Of a stretch of 64,000 bases of DNA, positions 39,395 through 47,939 are shown piece by piece. The notes beneath the pieces are model-generated. The model saw only the letters and a list, made by a program, of their open reading frames with translations, had not been told where the DNA came from and did not search any database. Where the stretch lies: contig DASWNP010000030.1 in the NCBI GenBank assembly GCA_036399175.1, forward strand, positions 1 through 64,000, given 5' to 3'. Numbering within the stretch: the stretch's first letter is position 1; the number at the start of each line of letters is the position of its first letter. The position numbers were made by a program, and so were the translations under genes. The DNA comes from DASWNP01 sp036399175. GTDB lineage: Bacteria; Acidobacteriota; Blastocatellia; Pyrinomonadales; Pyrinomonadaceae.

Positions 39395-42300
39395 ATGTCT
39401 GAGAAGCAGGCGCAGATTTCGAGTGAGGCGGCGCAAGCCGCGAAGGTGCAGAGCGCGCCGCAGGCGGAGCGGCAGTCGCCGGAGCATCTGGACGGCGCGT
39501 GGGGCGAGGCTCGCGCGCAAGTCGAGCGCGCCGTCGGTGCTTTCGGCGCAGCGTCGAGCCAGCAGAATCCGGCGTCGAACATCGACTCGGCGCTCGGTCG
39601 TCTGGGCGGCTCGGCCAGCGTGCGCGCAGGGCTTGTCATGCAGTTGCAGCGTCGCTACGGAAACGCCTCGATGAGTCGTCTTATTCAGCGCAGGGCGTCG
39701 GGCGAGAAGGCGTTGGGCGAGGGAAGCGGGGCGCGCGTCGCGGCGCGGAAGCAGGATGATGGGAGAGATGCTGAAGAGGCGTCCGCGCGCGAGTTGCCGG
39801 AAGGCTTCGCCTCGTCGCTCGAAGGAACGGAGACGGGTGCGCCGCTCGATTTGTCTACGCGTCTTTTCATGGAGAGTCGTTTCGGGCAGAGCTTCGACGA
39901 CGTGAGAATCCACAGCGACGCGAGCGCAGGCGAGGCCGCCCGCCGCGTGAGCGCCCAAGCCTTCACCGCCGGTCGAGACATCTACTTCGGCAGAGAGCTT
40001 TACCGTCCCGACACGCGCGAAGGACGACAACTGCTCGCGCACGAGCTGACGCACGTCGCACAGCAGCGCGCGGGTCGTGCGGCGACAGATGCCGCCGCGC
40101 CAGCTCTCAGTCTTCCCCAGGACAGTTTCGAGCAGGAGGCCGAACGCGCTGCGAGCCACGTCGTCGCGGGCGGCTCGTTCGTCGTCTCCGAGCAACCGTC
40201 GGGAGCTTCCGTCGCCTCACGCAGCATCATCGCGCGGCAGGAGAAAAAGGCGGACGACGCGGCGACGAACACGGCGGTCGGCAAGACGGGCGAGAGTGGG
40301 ACGAGCGAGGCCGTGCCGGCGGATAACCAATCGCCTGCGGGCAAGATGGACACAGACCGCCTCGCCCGCATCGAGGCGATTCACGCCAAGACCTGGGTGG
40401 ATAACGACGACGAAGTCGAGCTTGAGCAAATCTGGGAGAGCTTCGGCAGCAGTTTGCCGTCAGTCGCGCAGCACAATTCTGCGCTCTGGGAGGCGAGCGT
40501 CAACTACGGTGCAGACCTCTACGACATCCCGACCGTCGTCAAGCTCAGGAAGGAGTTCGCCGAAGACGTGAGAGAGACGGCGCGGCAGTATCTACACGTC
40601 AACCGCGAATACGTGCGCGACGAGATGGCGCGTCTCGGCCTCACCGAAGGCGAAGAGCAGGAGGCCGATGCGCCGACGCCCGAGCAGGATTTGTACTTAC
40701 AGGAAGTGCAGCAGGCCGCCGACAAGATTGAGCAGGCGCAGGAGAAGCGCACGCAACTGGCGACGATTTACGTCGGCTACGGGCCGAACCTCAGGGGGCC
40801 GGGGCGGGGCGCGCCCATGCAGTTCGACCCGAAGCGAAAACCGAATTACCCGCTCATCGGCACTGAAGAGCCGCCGGGGCCGACCTGGGAAGAAGTCAAA
40901 GAGCAATACGACGCGCTCACCAACGTCATCAACGGTCTCGCCAGCCGTTATCCCTCGCTCTTCGCCGTCACGCGCAGCGAGCGCGTCAAAGATGTCCTGA
41001 CGAACGACCCGGAGCAGGCGCGCGGCGTCGTCGAGGGCGTCCTCCGAGAAGTGCTCGCCAACATCGACGAAACCTTCGTCAAGCTCGTCCCCGACGGCGA
41101 CATCGACTACTACGATTTGCAGCCCATCCACGAGCAGTTCTTCGGCGGCATGGGCGCGCCTTCCGGCAATCCCTGGGGCAGAGATTTTTATAAGAAAGTT
41201 GCCAAAGAGGATTTGGAAGAGCACGAGTCGCGCGCCTTCTGGGAGCAGCTCGGACTCTCGACGCTCGCCGCCGCCGCCTTCGTCGTCGCCGAGATTGCCA
41301 CGCTCGGCACGGCCACCTTCTTCGCCGCCACCGCCGTCGGCACAACCGCCGCCGCCGCGCAGGTCGGCGCAAGCTGGGAGCAATATCTCGACCTCTCTCA
41401 AACCTCCAGAACCAACGTCACCGAAGAGACGGCGCTCGTCTCCGAAGGTCAGGCCAGCGCCGCCCTCGTCGAAGCCATCATCAACACGGCGGCCTTCTTC
41501 CTCGACATCTACGCTCCTTTCGCAAAGCTTGCGCGTGGGCTCGGCAAAACAGTTGTCAAAGAAGGCGCGGAAGCGGCGGCTCAGCAGGCGGCCAAACGCG
41601 AAGCCCTCGAAGCGAGCAGCAGAGAGGTGGCCGAGCTGGCTGCGGGCGAAGTGGCCGAGCGCAAGAGCATCAGCGACCTCAGCCGCAAGACGGCGGAAGT
41701 GGTCGAAGGCGCGGGCACGCTCGGCGCGAGACAGTTCTCGAAGATCGTGCGCGAGTTGTTCACCGAAGTCGTCAACAGAATCAAAACGTGGGCGCGCAAG
41801 GCGTACGAGATGTTCGGCTTCAAGGCTTACGTCGTCGAGATGGAAGGCGACAAGCTCGTGCTCTACGGCATCCGCTCGAAGGTCAAGCTGCTGGAATGTG
41901 ATATCTCCTACCTCAACGAATACACCTTCGAGAACAAGGGTGCGCTCGGCGACAAGGTGCTCTCGCGCGAACAATTTTTAGACCTGGCGCGCAAGGCGAC
42001 CAACAAGGCGATGCGCAACGCCTACCGTCGAAGCGCCATCGAGCTATCGGAAGACATCGGCGAGATTGTCGGCGAGCGTGCGCTCAGAAAGCATCTCAAG
42101 CTCGGGGGGGCGGGCTCGCTCAAACGCCTGCACAGGGGCAGCGGCTCCGGCACCTTAGACCTCATCTACCGGCTCCCCGACGGCAGCATCGCCATCGTCG
42201 AAGCCAAAGGCGGCGCAGGCCGCATCGGCACGCGCCTCATCGAGAAGGGCGTGCGCAGCAAGCAGGGCACGTGGGAATACCTCGAATCCATCCTCATCAG

Positions 42301-42454
42301 CATGGGCGAGAAACCCGGCCAGAGTAAGGTGGCCGAGGAAGTCTGGGAAGCGCTCGAAGCGGGCAAGGTGCAATATTATCTGACCGAGACGCCCATCGAG
42401 GAAGGCGCAAGCACGGTGACTACGACTATCAAACAATTCGATTACGACTTTTAA
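39395..42454 (+). CDS. DUF4157 eCIS cargo/effector 3 with PD-(D/E)XK-like nuclease end
   Basis: The 1019-aa protein starts at ATG 39395, directly after a hairpin repeat and without a clear ribosome site. The shared motif VMQLQRRYGNASMSRLIQR lies near residues 74-92. DUF4157 spans about 155-222 (MESRFGQSFDDVRIHSD, HELTHVAQQ with His at 216). A helical middle is followed by a hydrophobic Ala/Gly segment near 620-660 (LSTLAAAAFVVAEIATLGTATFF), which could cross a target membrane. The C-terminal 120 residues hold GSGTLDLIYRLPDG, then IAIVEAKGG: the D...ExK pattern of restriction-endonuclease-like toxin domains. The gene 28 bp downstream is the likely immunity gene, which supports a toxic activity. 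Confidence 0.85.
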   Translation: MSEKQAQISSEAAQAAKVQSAPQAERQSPEHLDGAWGEARAQVERAVGAFGAASSQQNPASNIDSALGRLGGSASVRAGLVMQLQRRYGNASMSRLIQRRASGEKALGEGSGARVAARKQDDGRDAEEASARELPEGFASSLEGTETGAPLDLSTRLFMESRFGQSFDDVRIHSDASAGEAARRVSAQAFTAGRDIYFGRELYRPDTREGRQLLAHELTHVAQQRAGRAATDAAAPALSLPQDSFEQEAERAASHVVAGGSFVVSEQPSGASVASRSIIARQEKKADDAATNTAVGKTGESGTSEAVPADNQSPAGKMDTDRLARIEAIHAKTWVDNDDEVELEQIWESFGSSLPSVAQHNSALWEASVNYGADLYDIPTVVKLRKEFAEDVRETARQYLHVNREYVRDEMARLGLTEGEEQEADAPTPEQDLYLQEVQQAADKIEQAQEKRTQLATIYVGYGPNLRGPGRGAPMQFDPKRKPNYPLIGTEEPPGPTWEEVKEQYDALTNVINGLASRYPSLFAVTRSERVKDVLTNDPEQARGVVEGVLREVLANIDETFVKLVPDGDIDYYDLQPIHEQFFGGMGAPSGNPWGRDFYKKVAKEDLEEHESRAFWEQLGLSTLAAAAFVVAEIATLGTATFFAATAVGTTAAAAQVGASWEQYLDLSQTSRTNVTEETALVSEGQASAALVEAIINTAAFFLDIYAPFAKLARGLGKTVVKEGAEAAAQQAAKREALEASSREVAELAAGEVAERKSISDLSRKTAEVVEGAGTLGARQFSKIVRELFTEVVNRIKTWARKAYEMFGFKAYVVEMEGDKLVLYGIRSKVKLLECDISYLNEYTFENKGALGDKVLSREQFLDLARKATNKAMRNAYRRSAIELSEDIGEIVGERALRKHLKLGGAGSLKRLHRGSGSGTLDLIYRLPDGSIAIVEAKGGAGRIGTRLIEKGVRSKQGTWEYLESILISMGEKPGQSKVAEEVWEALEAGKVQYYLTETPIEEGASTVTTTIKQFDYDF

Positions 42455-42481
42455 GATGCGTCTCCCTTGAGGTTGAAAGCG

Positions 42482-43270
42482 ATGGCCGAGCACTCGGATT
42501 TCGACATCGAGCTAATCAGGGAAAATCTCTCTGCGACGAGAGAGCGCCTGCGTCGCAAACAGCTTGCGCCCGCCCCCGACCCCGCCCAAGACCCACGCGC
42601 GCAAGCCAAACACTACCGCACCTACCGCGACGCCCTCATCGCCGCCGGCCTCGCTTCAGCCCTCGGCGAGCCCGAAGAAGAGATAAAAGAACTGCTTGCC
42701 ACCGCCGCCCGCGCAGCCCTCCAGGTCTTTCGCCTCCGGGGCACGCTCGCCGGTCATATCACGCATCTCGCGGAAGAAAAGGAAGGGAGGGAAGAGGTCT
42801 TCGTCGATGAATCTCTCACCAACCCCTTGCATCACACTCAAGCCATCTACGCCGCTCTCGCCGCCCGTCTTCAGGAAGAACTCCAGGCGCTTTCCTCCAT
42901 CAACCCGGACAAATACCAGACCGACCAGGTAGAAGTTTCCCCCGTCCTCGACCGCTACAATCGCATCCTCGTCCGCGTCCTCGGCTCTAAGTCTCCAGCT
43001 TCTATTCAGGATGAACTCCAACAACTAATCTCCCAACACCGCCACACCCCCGACCCTCACGACCAATACTGGCTCGCCCAGGCCGCCGTCCTGCAAAGCA
43101 TCCTCCAATCCGACCCCCACGCCACACAAACCACCCTCGCCCACCTGAAAGAGACGCTCGCCAACTACTACGCCGGCCCCCACCATCGCAACAGCCCCGA
43201 ACGTTTCCTCCAACTCCCCCTCCGAGCCCTCAACGCCCTCGCCGAAAAGCTCCAGGTTCCGAAGCACTGA
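42482..43270 (+). CDS. Probable immunity protein for cargo protein 3
   Basis: The 262-aa protein is called from ATG 42482; a TTG at 42467 is possible. It is wholly helical, acidic and lacks signals or catalytic motifs. It contains repeated amphipathic helices (YRDALIAAGLASALGEPEEEIKELLATAARAALQVF, QYWLAQAAVLQSILQ) and ends NSPERFLQLPLRALNALAEKLQV. The final part resembles immunity proteins of the Imm49 type, where a conserved LPLxxLxALA segment closes the fold. That family call is tentative. It directly follows the nuclease-like cargo gene, which is where an immunity gene for self-protection is expected. Confidence 0.6.
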   Translation: MAEHSDFDIELIRENLSATRERLRRKQLAPAPDPAQDPRAQAKHYRTYRDALIAAGLASALGEPEEEIKELLATAARAALQVFRLRGTLAGHITHLAEEKEGREEVFVDESLTNPLHHTQAIYAALAARLQEELQALSSINPDKYQTDQVEVSPVLDRYNRILVRVLGSKSPASIQDELQQLISQHRHTPDPHDQYWLAQAAVLQSILQSDPHATQTTLAHLKETLANYYAGPHHRNSPERFLQLPLRALNALAEKLQVPKH

Positions 43271-43436
43271 AACGACCTCGCTTGAATCTCTCACAGAAGA
43301 GTCAACTGCACCGCCGAACTGCGAAGCGTCCGATAACGCCGACCTGACGACGCGCCTGTCCGCCTGACTTGGCGCAACGCGTCGCCAATATCATTCTTGA
43401 TGAGAAAGGCGAAAGGTTCTATAAGAATCCGAAACT

Positions 43437-44966
43437 ATGACGAGAGACAATTCGCAGGCAATCGACGGGGCGGGAGCTTTCGAGCGCGCGTCGGGTGATT
43501 ACAAAATCTGGCAGGTGATCGCGGCGTCGGCCATCGGCACGATGATAGAGTGGTACGACTTCTACATCTTCGGGAGTCTGGCCGCCGTCATCTCGCCGCT
43601 CTTTTATCCGAAGGGCAATAACACGTTCGCGCTCATCGCCTATCTCTCGACCTTCGCCGTCGGCTTCGTCGTGCGACCGTTCGGCGCGCTCTTCTTCGGT
43701 CGTATCGGAGACCTTATCGGACGCAAGTATGCTTTCCTCGTGACGCTCCTGATAATGGGCGGCGCGACCGCGCTCATCGGTTTTCTTCCGACCTTCGAGA
43801 CTATAGGTTACGCCGCGCCGATTATCCTTCTGCTGATTCGCGTTCTTCAGGGGCTCGCGCTCGGCGGCGAATACGGCGGCGCTGCCGTCTACGTCGCCGA
43901 ACACGTGCCGGACGAGCGGCGCGGTTTCTACACGAGCTTCATCCAGATTACGGCGACGCTCGGACTCTTCCTTTCGCTCGCCGTCATTCTCATCATACAG
44001 AACACGATGTCGAGAGAAGCGTTCGGCTCTTGGGGCTGGCGTCTGCCGTTCATCATCTCGATTTTTCTGGTCGGCGTGTCGCTCTACATTCGTCTGAAGA
44101 TGAAAGAGTCGCCCATCTTCCAGCACGTCAAGAGCGCGGGGATGACTTCGGCCAAGCCCTTGAAGGAAGCCTTCACGCAATGGCCGAACTTAAAACGCGT
44201 GCTCATCTCGCTGTTCGGCGCGACCGCCGGGCAGGGCGTCGTCTGGTACACGGGGCAGTTCTACGCGCTCTTTTACCTGCAAACCATTCTCAAGGTGAAC
44301 GCCACTTCGGCCAACTACGTCGTCGCGGCGGCGCTGCTTCTGGGGATGCCCTTCTTCGTCGTTTTCGGAGCGCTCTCGGACAAGGTTGGACGCAAGTGGA
44401 TAATCATGCTCGGCTGCCTGCTCGCGGCTCTCTCCTATCTCCCGATTTACAGGGCGATGGAGCGCACGGTGGGCACGAACGTCGTCACCGCCACGTCGCA
44501 GAGAAACCCCGTGACGGGCGCTATCAACCTCACGCCGATGTCCGAGGTCGGCGGCGTGCTCACGCCGGCCAGAGAAGTTCTGACTTATACGAGTCTGGGC
44601 AACCTGCTGAGCGACCCCATAGCCTGGAAGCTGATACTGCTCATCTTCATACAGGTCGTCTGGGTGACGATGGTCTACGGGCCTATCGCCGCCTATCTGG
44701 TCGAAGCCTTCCCCGCGAAAATCAGATACACGGCGCTCTCTCTGCCGTATCACATCGGCAACGGCGTCTTCGGCGGACTCCTCCCGCTCATCGGTCTCTC
44801 GGTCGTCGCGCAAACCGGCGACATCTACGCGGGGCTCTACTACCCGATTGTCGTCGCGCTTCTGACCTTCGTCGTCGGCTCGCTCCTGCTCAAAGAGACG
44901 CGCCACGTGCGCATCTGGCAGGAGGTAGACGAGAGCCGGAAGGCTTCGACTGGCGGCGTTGATTAG
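43437..44966 (+). CDS. MFS transporter, metabolite:H+ symporter (MHS) family
   Basis: The 509-aa protein has the MHS-family start KIWQVIAASAIGTMIEWYDFYIFG and the MFS loop motif GRIGDLIGRKYAF between helices 2 and 3, followed by LQGLALGGEYGGAAVYVAEH. The second-half motif is FGALSDKVGRKW. About 12 membrane helices are visible. A polar loop of roughly 60 residues (about 345-385, RTVGTNVVTATSQRNPVTGAINL) lies between helices in the second half. MHS members import organic acids or osmolytes with protons. The acetyl-CoA synthetase gene 140 bp downstream suggests uptake of a short-chain acid, which is inference. Confidence 0.9.
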   Translation: MTRDNSQAIDGAGAFERASGDYKIWQVIAASAIGTMIEWYDFYIFGSLAAVISPLFYPKGNNTFALIAYLSTFAVGFVVRPFGALFFGRIGDLIGRKYAFLVTLLIMGGATALIGFLPTFETIGYAAPIILLLIRVLQGLALGGEYGGAAVYVAEHVPDERRGFYTSFIQITATLGLFLSLAVILIIQNTMSREAFGSWGWRLPFIISIFLVGVSLYIRLKMKESPIFQHVKSAGMTSAKPLKEAFTQWPNLKRVLISLFGATAGQGVVWYTGQFYALFYLQTILKVNATSANYVVAAALLLGMPFFVVFGALSDKVGRKWIIMLGCLLAALSYLPIYRAMERTVGTNVVTATSQRNPVTGAINLTPMSEVGGVLTPAREVLTYTSLGNLLSDPIAWKLILLIFIQVVWVTMVYGPIAAYLVEAFPAKIRYTALSLPYHIGNGVFGGLLPLIGLSVVAQTGDIYAGLYYPIVVALLTFVVGSLLLKETRHVRIWQEVDESRKASTGGVD

Positions 44967-45107
44967 CTCAGGCAGATTCAGCTCTCGTCGATTGAGCGCG
45001 CCTCTGTTGCGCTCTCTCTCCCATCTCTGCGCCCCCTGTGTTAAATTCCTTCTCAAACCCGCACGCAAGCTTGAAAGACGAGACACGCTCCTGAGAGGTT
45101 TTCCGTT

Positions 45108-47078
45108 ATGTCAACGCAGAACTTGAATCCAAATTCCGCCGCTATCGAATCTATCCTGCACGAGACGCGACTCTTCCCGCCGCCGCCTGAGTTTGCCGCC
45201 AGCGCGCACGTTCGCAGGATGGAGGAGTACGAGCGGCTTTACATGGAAGCCGAGCGCGACCCGGAATCCTTCTGGGCGCGGATGGCCGAGCAGCTTCACT
45301 GGTTCAAGCGTTGGGAGCAGGTGCTCGACTGGCAGTTGCCGCACGCCCGTTGGTTCGTCGGAGGCAAAATCAACATCTCTTACAACTGTCTCGACCGTCA
45401 CTTGCAAACGTGGCGGCGCAACAAGGCGGCCATCATCTGGGAGGGCGAGCCCGGCGAGGTGCGGACGATTACCTACAAGCAGCTTCATCGTCACGTCTGC
45501 CGTTTCGCTAACGTCCTGAAGTCTTACGGCGTCGAGGCGGGCGACCGCGTCGCGCTCTACATGCCGCTCATCCCCGAGCTTGCCATCGCCATGCTCGCCT
45601 GCGCCCGCATCGGCGCGACGCACTCCATCATCTTCGGCGGCTTCTCGGCGGACGCTCTCAAAGACCGCATCAACGACGCGGGCTGCAAGCTCGTCGTCAC
45701 CGCCGACGGCGGCTTTCGTCGCGGCTCGGAGGTGCGCTTAAAGCCTGCGGTTGACGAGGCTCTGAAATCGACGCCTTCGGTCGAGCATTGCATCGTCGTG
45801 CGTCGGACGGGAACGAAAATCAACATGCAGCCGGGGCGCGACCACTGGTGGCACGAACTCATGGAGACCGTCAGCGTTCACTGTCCGGCGGAAGAACTCG
45901 ACAGCGAGCACCCGCTCTTCATCCTCTACACCTCCGGCACTACGGGGAAGCCCAAAGGCATCCTCCACACCACCGCAGGCTACCTGCTCCAGACGCATCT
46001 CACGACCCGCTGGGTCTTCGACCTCAAAGACGAAGACACCTACTGGTGTACCGCAGACATCGGATGGGTGACAGGCCACTCCTACGTCGTCTACGGCCCG
46101 CTCTCGAACGGCGCGACGACTTTGATGTACGAGGGCGCGCCCAACCATCCCGAGCCCGACCGCTTCTGGAAAATCATCGCGCGTCACGGCGTCAACATCT
46201 TCTACACCGCGCCGACGGCCATCCGCTCCTTCATCAAGTGGGGCGAGCAGTGGCCTCTCAAACACGACCTCTCAAGCCTTCGCCTGCTCGGCACGGTCGG
46301 CGAGCCCATCAACCCCGAAGCGTGGATGTGGTACAGGGAGATTATCGGCAAGGGCAGATGCCCGATTGTCGATACGTGGTGGCAGACCGAGACGGGCGCG
46401 ATTATGATTTCGCCCCTGCCCGGAGCGACGCCGACCACGCCCGGCACGGCGACGCGCCCGCTCCCCGGCATCTCTATCGACGTGCAGACCAGAGACGGCC
46501 GTAGCGTCGGCACGAACGAGGGCGGCTATCTCGTCGTCAAGCGACCCTGGCCTTCGATGCTGCGTACCATCTACGGCGACGACGAGCGTTATCGAAAGCA
46601 GTACTGGTCGGAGATTGAAGGCGTCTATTTCACGGGCGACGGCGCGCGGCGCGACGAGCACGGCTACTTCTGGATTATGGGGCGCGTCGATGACGTGATA
46701 AACGTGAGTGGGCATCGTCTCGGGACAGCCGAAGTAGAGAGCGCGCTCGTCTCGCACGAGGCGGTGGCGGAAGCTGCCGTCGTCGCTCGTCCCGATGAAA
46801 TCAAAGGCTCGGCCATCGTCGCCTTCGTCACGCTCGAAGGCGGACGACGAGGCAACGACGACCTGAAGCGCGAGCTGCGCGAGCACGTCGCCAAAGAGAT
46901 AGGCGCGCTCGCCAGGCCGGAAGAGATACGTTTCTCCGACATGCTCCCGAAAACTCGCTCCGGCAAAATCATGCGCCGACTCCTGCGCGAAATCGCCGCC
47001 AGCGGCTCCGTGCAGGGCGACGTAACCACGCTCGAAGACTTTTCCGTCCTCGAAAAACTTCGACAGGATGAAGAATAA
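45108..47078 (+). CDS. acs: Acetyl-CoA synthetase (AMP-forming)
   Basis: The 656-aa protein has normal family length. It shows the N-terminal ACS domain (YMEAERDPESFWARMAEQLHWFKRWEQVLD), NISYNCLDRHL, the P-loop LYTSGTTGKPKGILHT, the WWQTETG motif, and RSGKIMRRLLR with the acetylatable lysine near residue 620. It converts acetate, ATP and CoA to acetyl-CoA, AMP and PPi. Residues GVYFTGDGARRDEHGYFWIMGRVDDVINVSGHRLGTAE form the hinge region. The MHS transporter gene upstream may supply substrate. The spacer contains a copy of the 15-mer AAATTCCTTCTCAAA. Confidence 0.96.
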   Translation: MSTQNLNPNSAAIESILHETRLFPPPPEFAASAHVRRMEEYERLYMEAERDPESFWARMAEQLHWFKRWEQVLDWQLPHARWFVGGKINISYNCLDRHLQTWRRNKAAIIWEGEPGEVRTITYKQLHRHVCRFANVLKSYGVEAGDRVALYMPLIPELAIAMLACARIGATHSIIFGGFSADALKDRINDAGCKLVVTADGGFRRGSEVRLKPAVDEALKSTPSVEHCIVVRRTGTKINMQPGRDHWWHELMETVSVHCPAEELDSEHPLFILYTSGTTGKPKGILHTTAGYLLQTHLTTRWVFDLKDEDTYWCTADIGWVTGHSYVVYGPLSNGATTLMYEGAPNHPEPDRFWKIIARHGVNIFYTAPTAIRSFIKWGEQWPLKHDLSSLRLLGTVGEPINPEAWMWYREIIGKGRCPIVDTWWQTETGAIMISPLPGATPTTPGTATRPLPGISIDVQTRDGRSVGTNEGGYLVVKRPWPSMLRTIYGDDERYRKQYWSEIEGVYFTGDGARRDEHGYFWIMGRVDDVINVSGHRLGTAEVESALVSHEAVAEAAVVARPDEIKGSAIVAFVTLEGGRRGNDDLKRELREHVAKEIGALARPEEIRFSDMLPKTRSGKIMRRLLREIAASGSVQGDVTTLEDFSVLEKLRQDEE

Positions 47079-47114
47079 AGTCAGGTGCTGACAGCTTGAT
47101 AAGGTTGCTATGAA

Positions 47115-47354
47115 GTGTTCGAGATTAGTCGCATCATTGGTAAAATTACAGTAATTGAAAATATTGCTGTCGGGAGTAGAATCCACATACTGAAGCGATT
47201 ACAGCGTCTCTACGGGCGCGGTCGCTGGCGCAAGGTCAAGGGGATAGCCACAGTAGAACTCACAAATGGCGAGATTCATCAAGCTGAGCTGCATTGGTAT
47301 GAAGCTCACGGAATCGGCAAACGTGGGATGAAAGTAAAGAGGCTTTTAGATTAG
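47115..47354 (+). CDS. Small conserved basic protein, unknown
   Basis: The 79-aa protein starts at GTG 47115. The sequence KITVIENIAVGSRIHILKRLQRLYGRGRWRKVKG, then GEIHQAELHWYEAHGIGKRGMKVKRLL, is strongly basic. It looks like a conserved stand-alone domain seen in other bacteria near short regulatory or toxin-like genes. Three bases separate it from the next gene, so the two form a pair. Composition is lower in GC than the neighbours. I cannot assign a function; a toxin-antitoxin pair is possible but not shown. Confidence 0.7.
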   Translation: MFEISRIIGKITVIENIAVGSRIHILKRLQRLYGRGRWRKVKGIATVELTNGEIHQAELHWYEAHGIGKRGMKVKRLLD

Positions 47355-47357
47355 GTT

Positions 47358-47576
47358 ATGAAAACTTATGCGCTGTGCGTCAATAACGAGGGGAACGAGG
47401 AATCTCTCGAACTGCGAAAGCTATATCAGGTGGTTGCACCGGAGGCGAACGACCCTGCCGATTGGATTAGAATTATAGATGAATCAGGAGAGGATTACCT
47501 GTATTCATCCGAACGCTTCGTGATGCTCTCGCTACCGCGCGCAGCCGAGAAGATGGTCGAACGCACGTTCGCCTGA
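47358..47576 (+). CDS. Small conserved acidic protein, unknown
   Basis: The 72-aa protein starts at ATG 47358, three bases after its basic partner. The pattern KTYALCVNNEGNEESLELRKLYQVV, then DWIRIIDESGEDYLYSSERFVML, is a small beta-barrel-like domain found widely as a stand-alone hypothetical protein. Its acidic charge complements the basic neighbour. No active site is visible. Confidence 0.75.
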   Translation: MKTYALCVNNEGNEESLELRKLYQVVAPEANDPADWIRIIDESGEDYLYSSERFVMLSLPRAAEKMVERTFA

Positions 47577-47633
47577 ATACCGCGTCGAAATAGCAGGAAG
47601 TGTGAATATTATGAGCGCGCAGGCTGAGCAGTA

Positions 47634-47651
47634 GGAGGGCCTAAGCCCTCC
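47634..47651. terminator. Hairpin between convergent transcription units
   Basis: GGAGGGC (47634-47640) and GCCCTCC (47645-47651) form a perfect 7-bp stem with a CTAA tetraloop. It lies between the plus-strand small genes and the minus-strand TOBE gene. No T-run follows directly, so it is only a possible terminator. Confidence 0.4.
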
Positions 47652-47703
47652 GCTAAACGGGAAGCATACAGATTCGTTATTCGCTTTAATCCTCCCCAAC
47701 ACG

Positions 47704-47916
47704 CTACTCAAGCTTGACGGGCAGGACGTGCACGGCCTTGATGACAAGCTCGACCTGATCTCCCTCCTTCAGCTCAAGCTCTTCGACCGATTCCGTCGTG
47801 ATAACCGAAGACATCTCGGTCGGCGCGGCGATGCTCAGCTTGACGAGCGACATGATGTCGCCCTTCTTGACCGACGTGACCGTCCCGACAATCTTATTTC
47901 TCGCTCCGTGTTTCAT
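47704..47916 (-). CDS. TOBE-domain molybdopterin/oxyanion-binding protein (molbindin-like)
   Basis: The 70-aa protein starts at ATG 47916 with AAAGGAGGAGC upstream. It is a single TOBE domain: ARNKIVGTVTSVKKGDIMSLVKLSI, VITTESVEELELKEGDQVELVIKAVHVLPVK. Stand-alone TOBE proteins of this size (Mop/molbindin) bind molybdate or tungstate in the cytoplasm. The gene is 23 bp downstream of the fused ABC permease gene and in the same direction, so it belongs to that operon. This raises the question whether the transporter carries an oxyanion of this type. Confidence 0.88.
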   Translation of the reverse strand: MKHGARNKIVGTVTSVKKGDIMSLVKLSIAAPTEMSSVITTESVEELELKEGDQVELVIKAVHVLPVKLE

Positions 47917-47939
47917 CGAGTGCTCCTCCTTTGTCTGAT

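Noticed and set aside
6698..43270. Prophage or tailocin interpretation of the sheath/tube/baseplate genes
   Set aside because: There are no capsid, portal, terminase, holin or integrase genes. The AAA+ ATPase, DUF4255 cap, tape-measure type and DUF4157 proteins are the marks of an extracellular contractile injection system.
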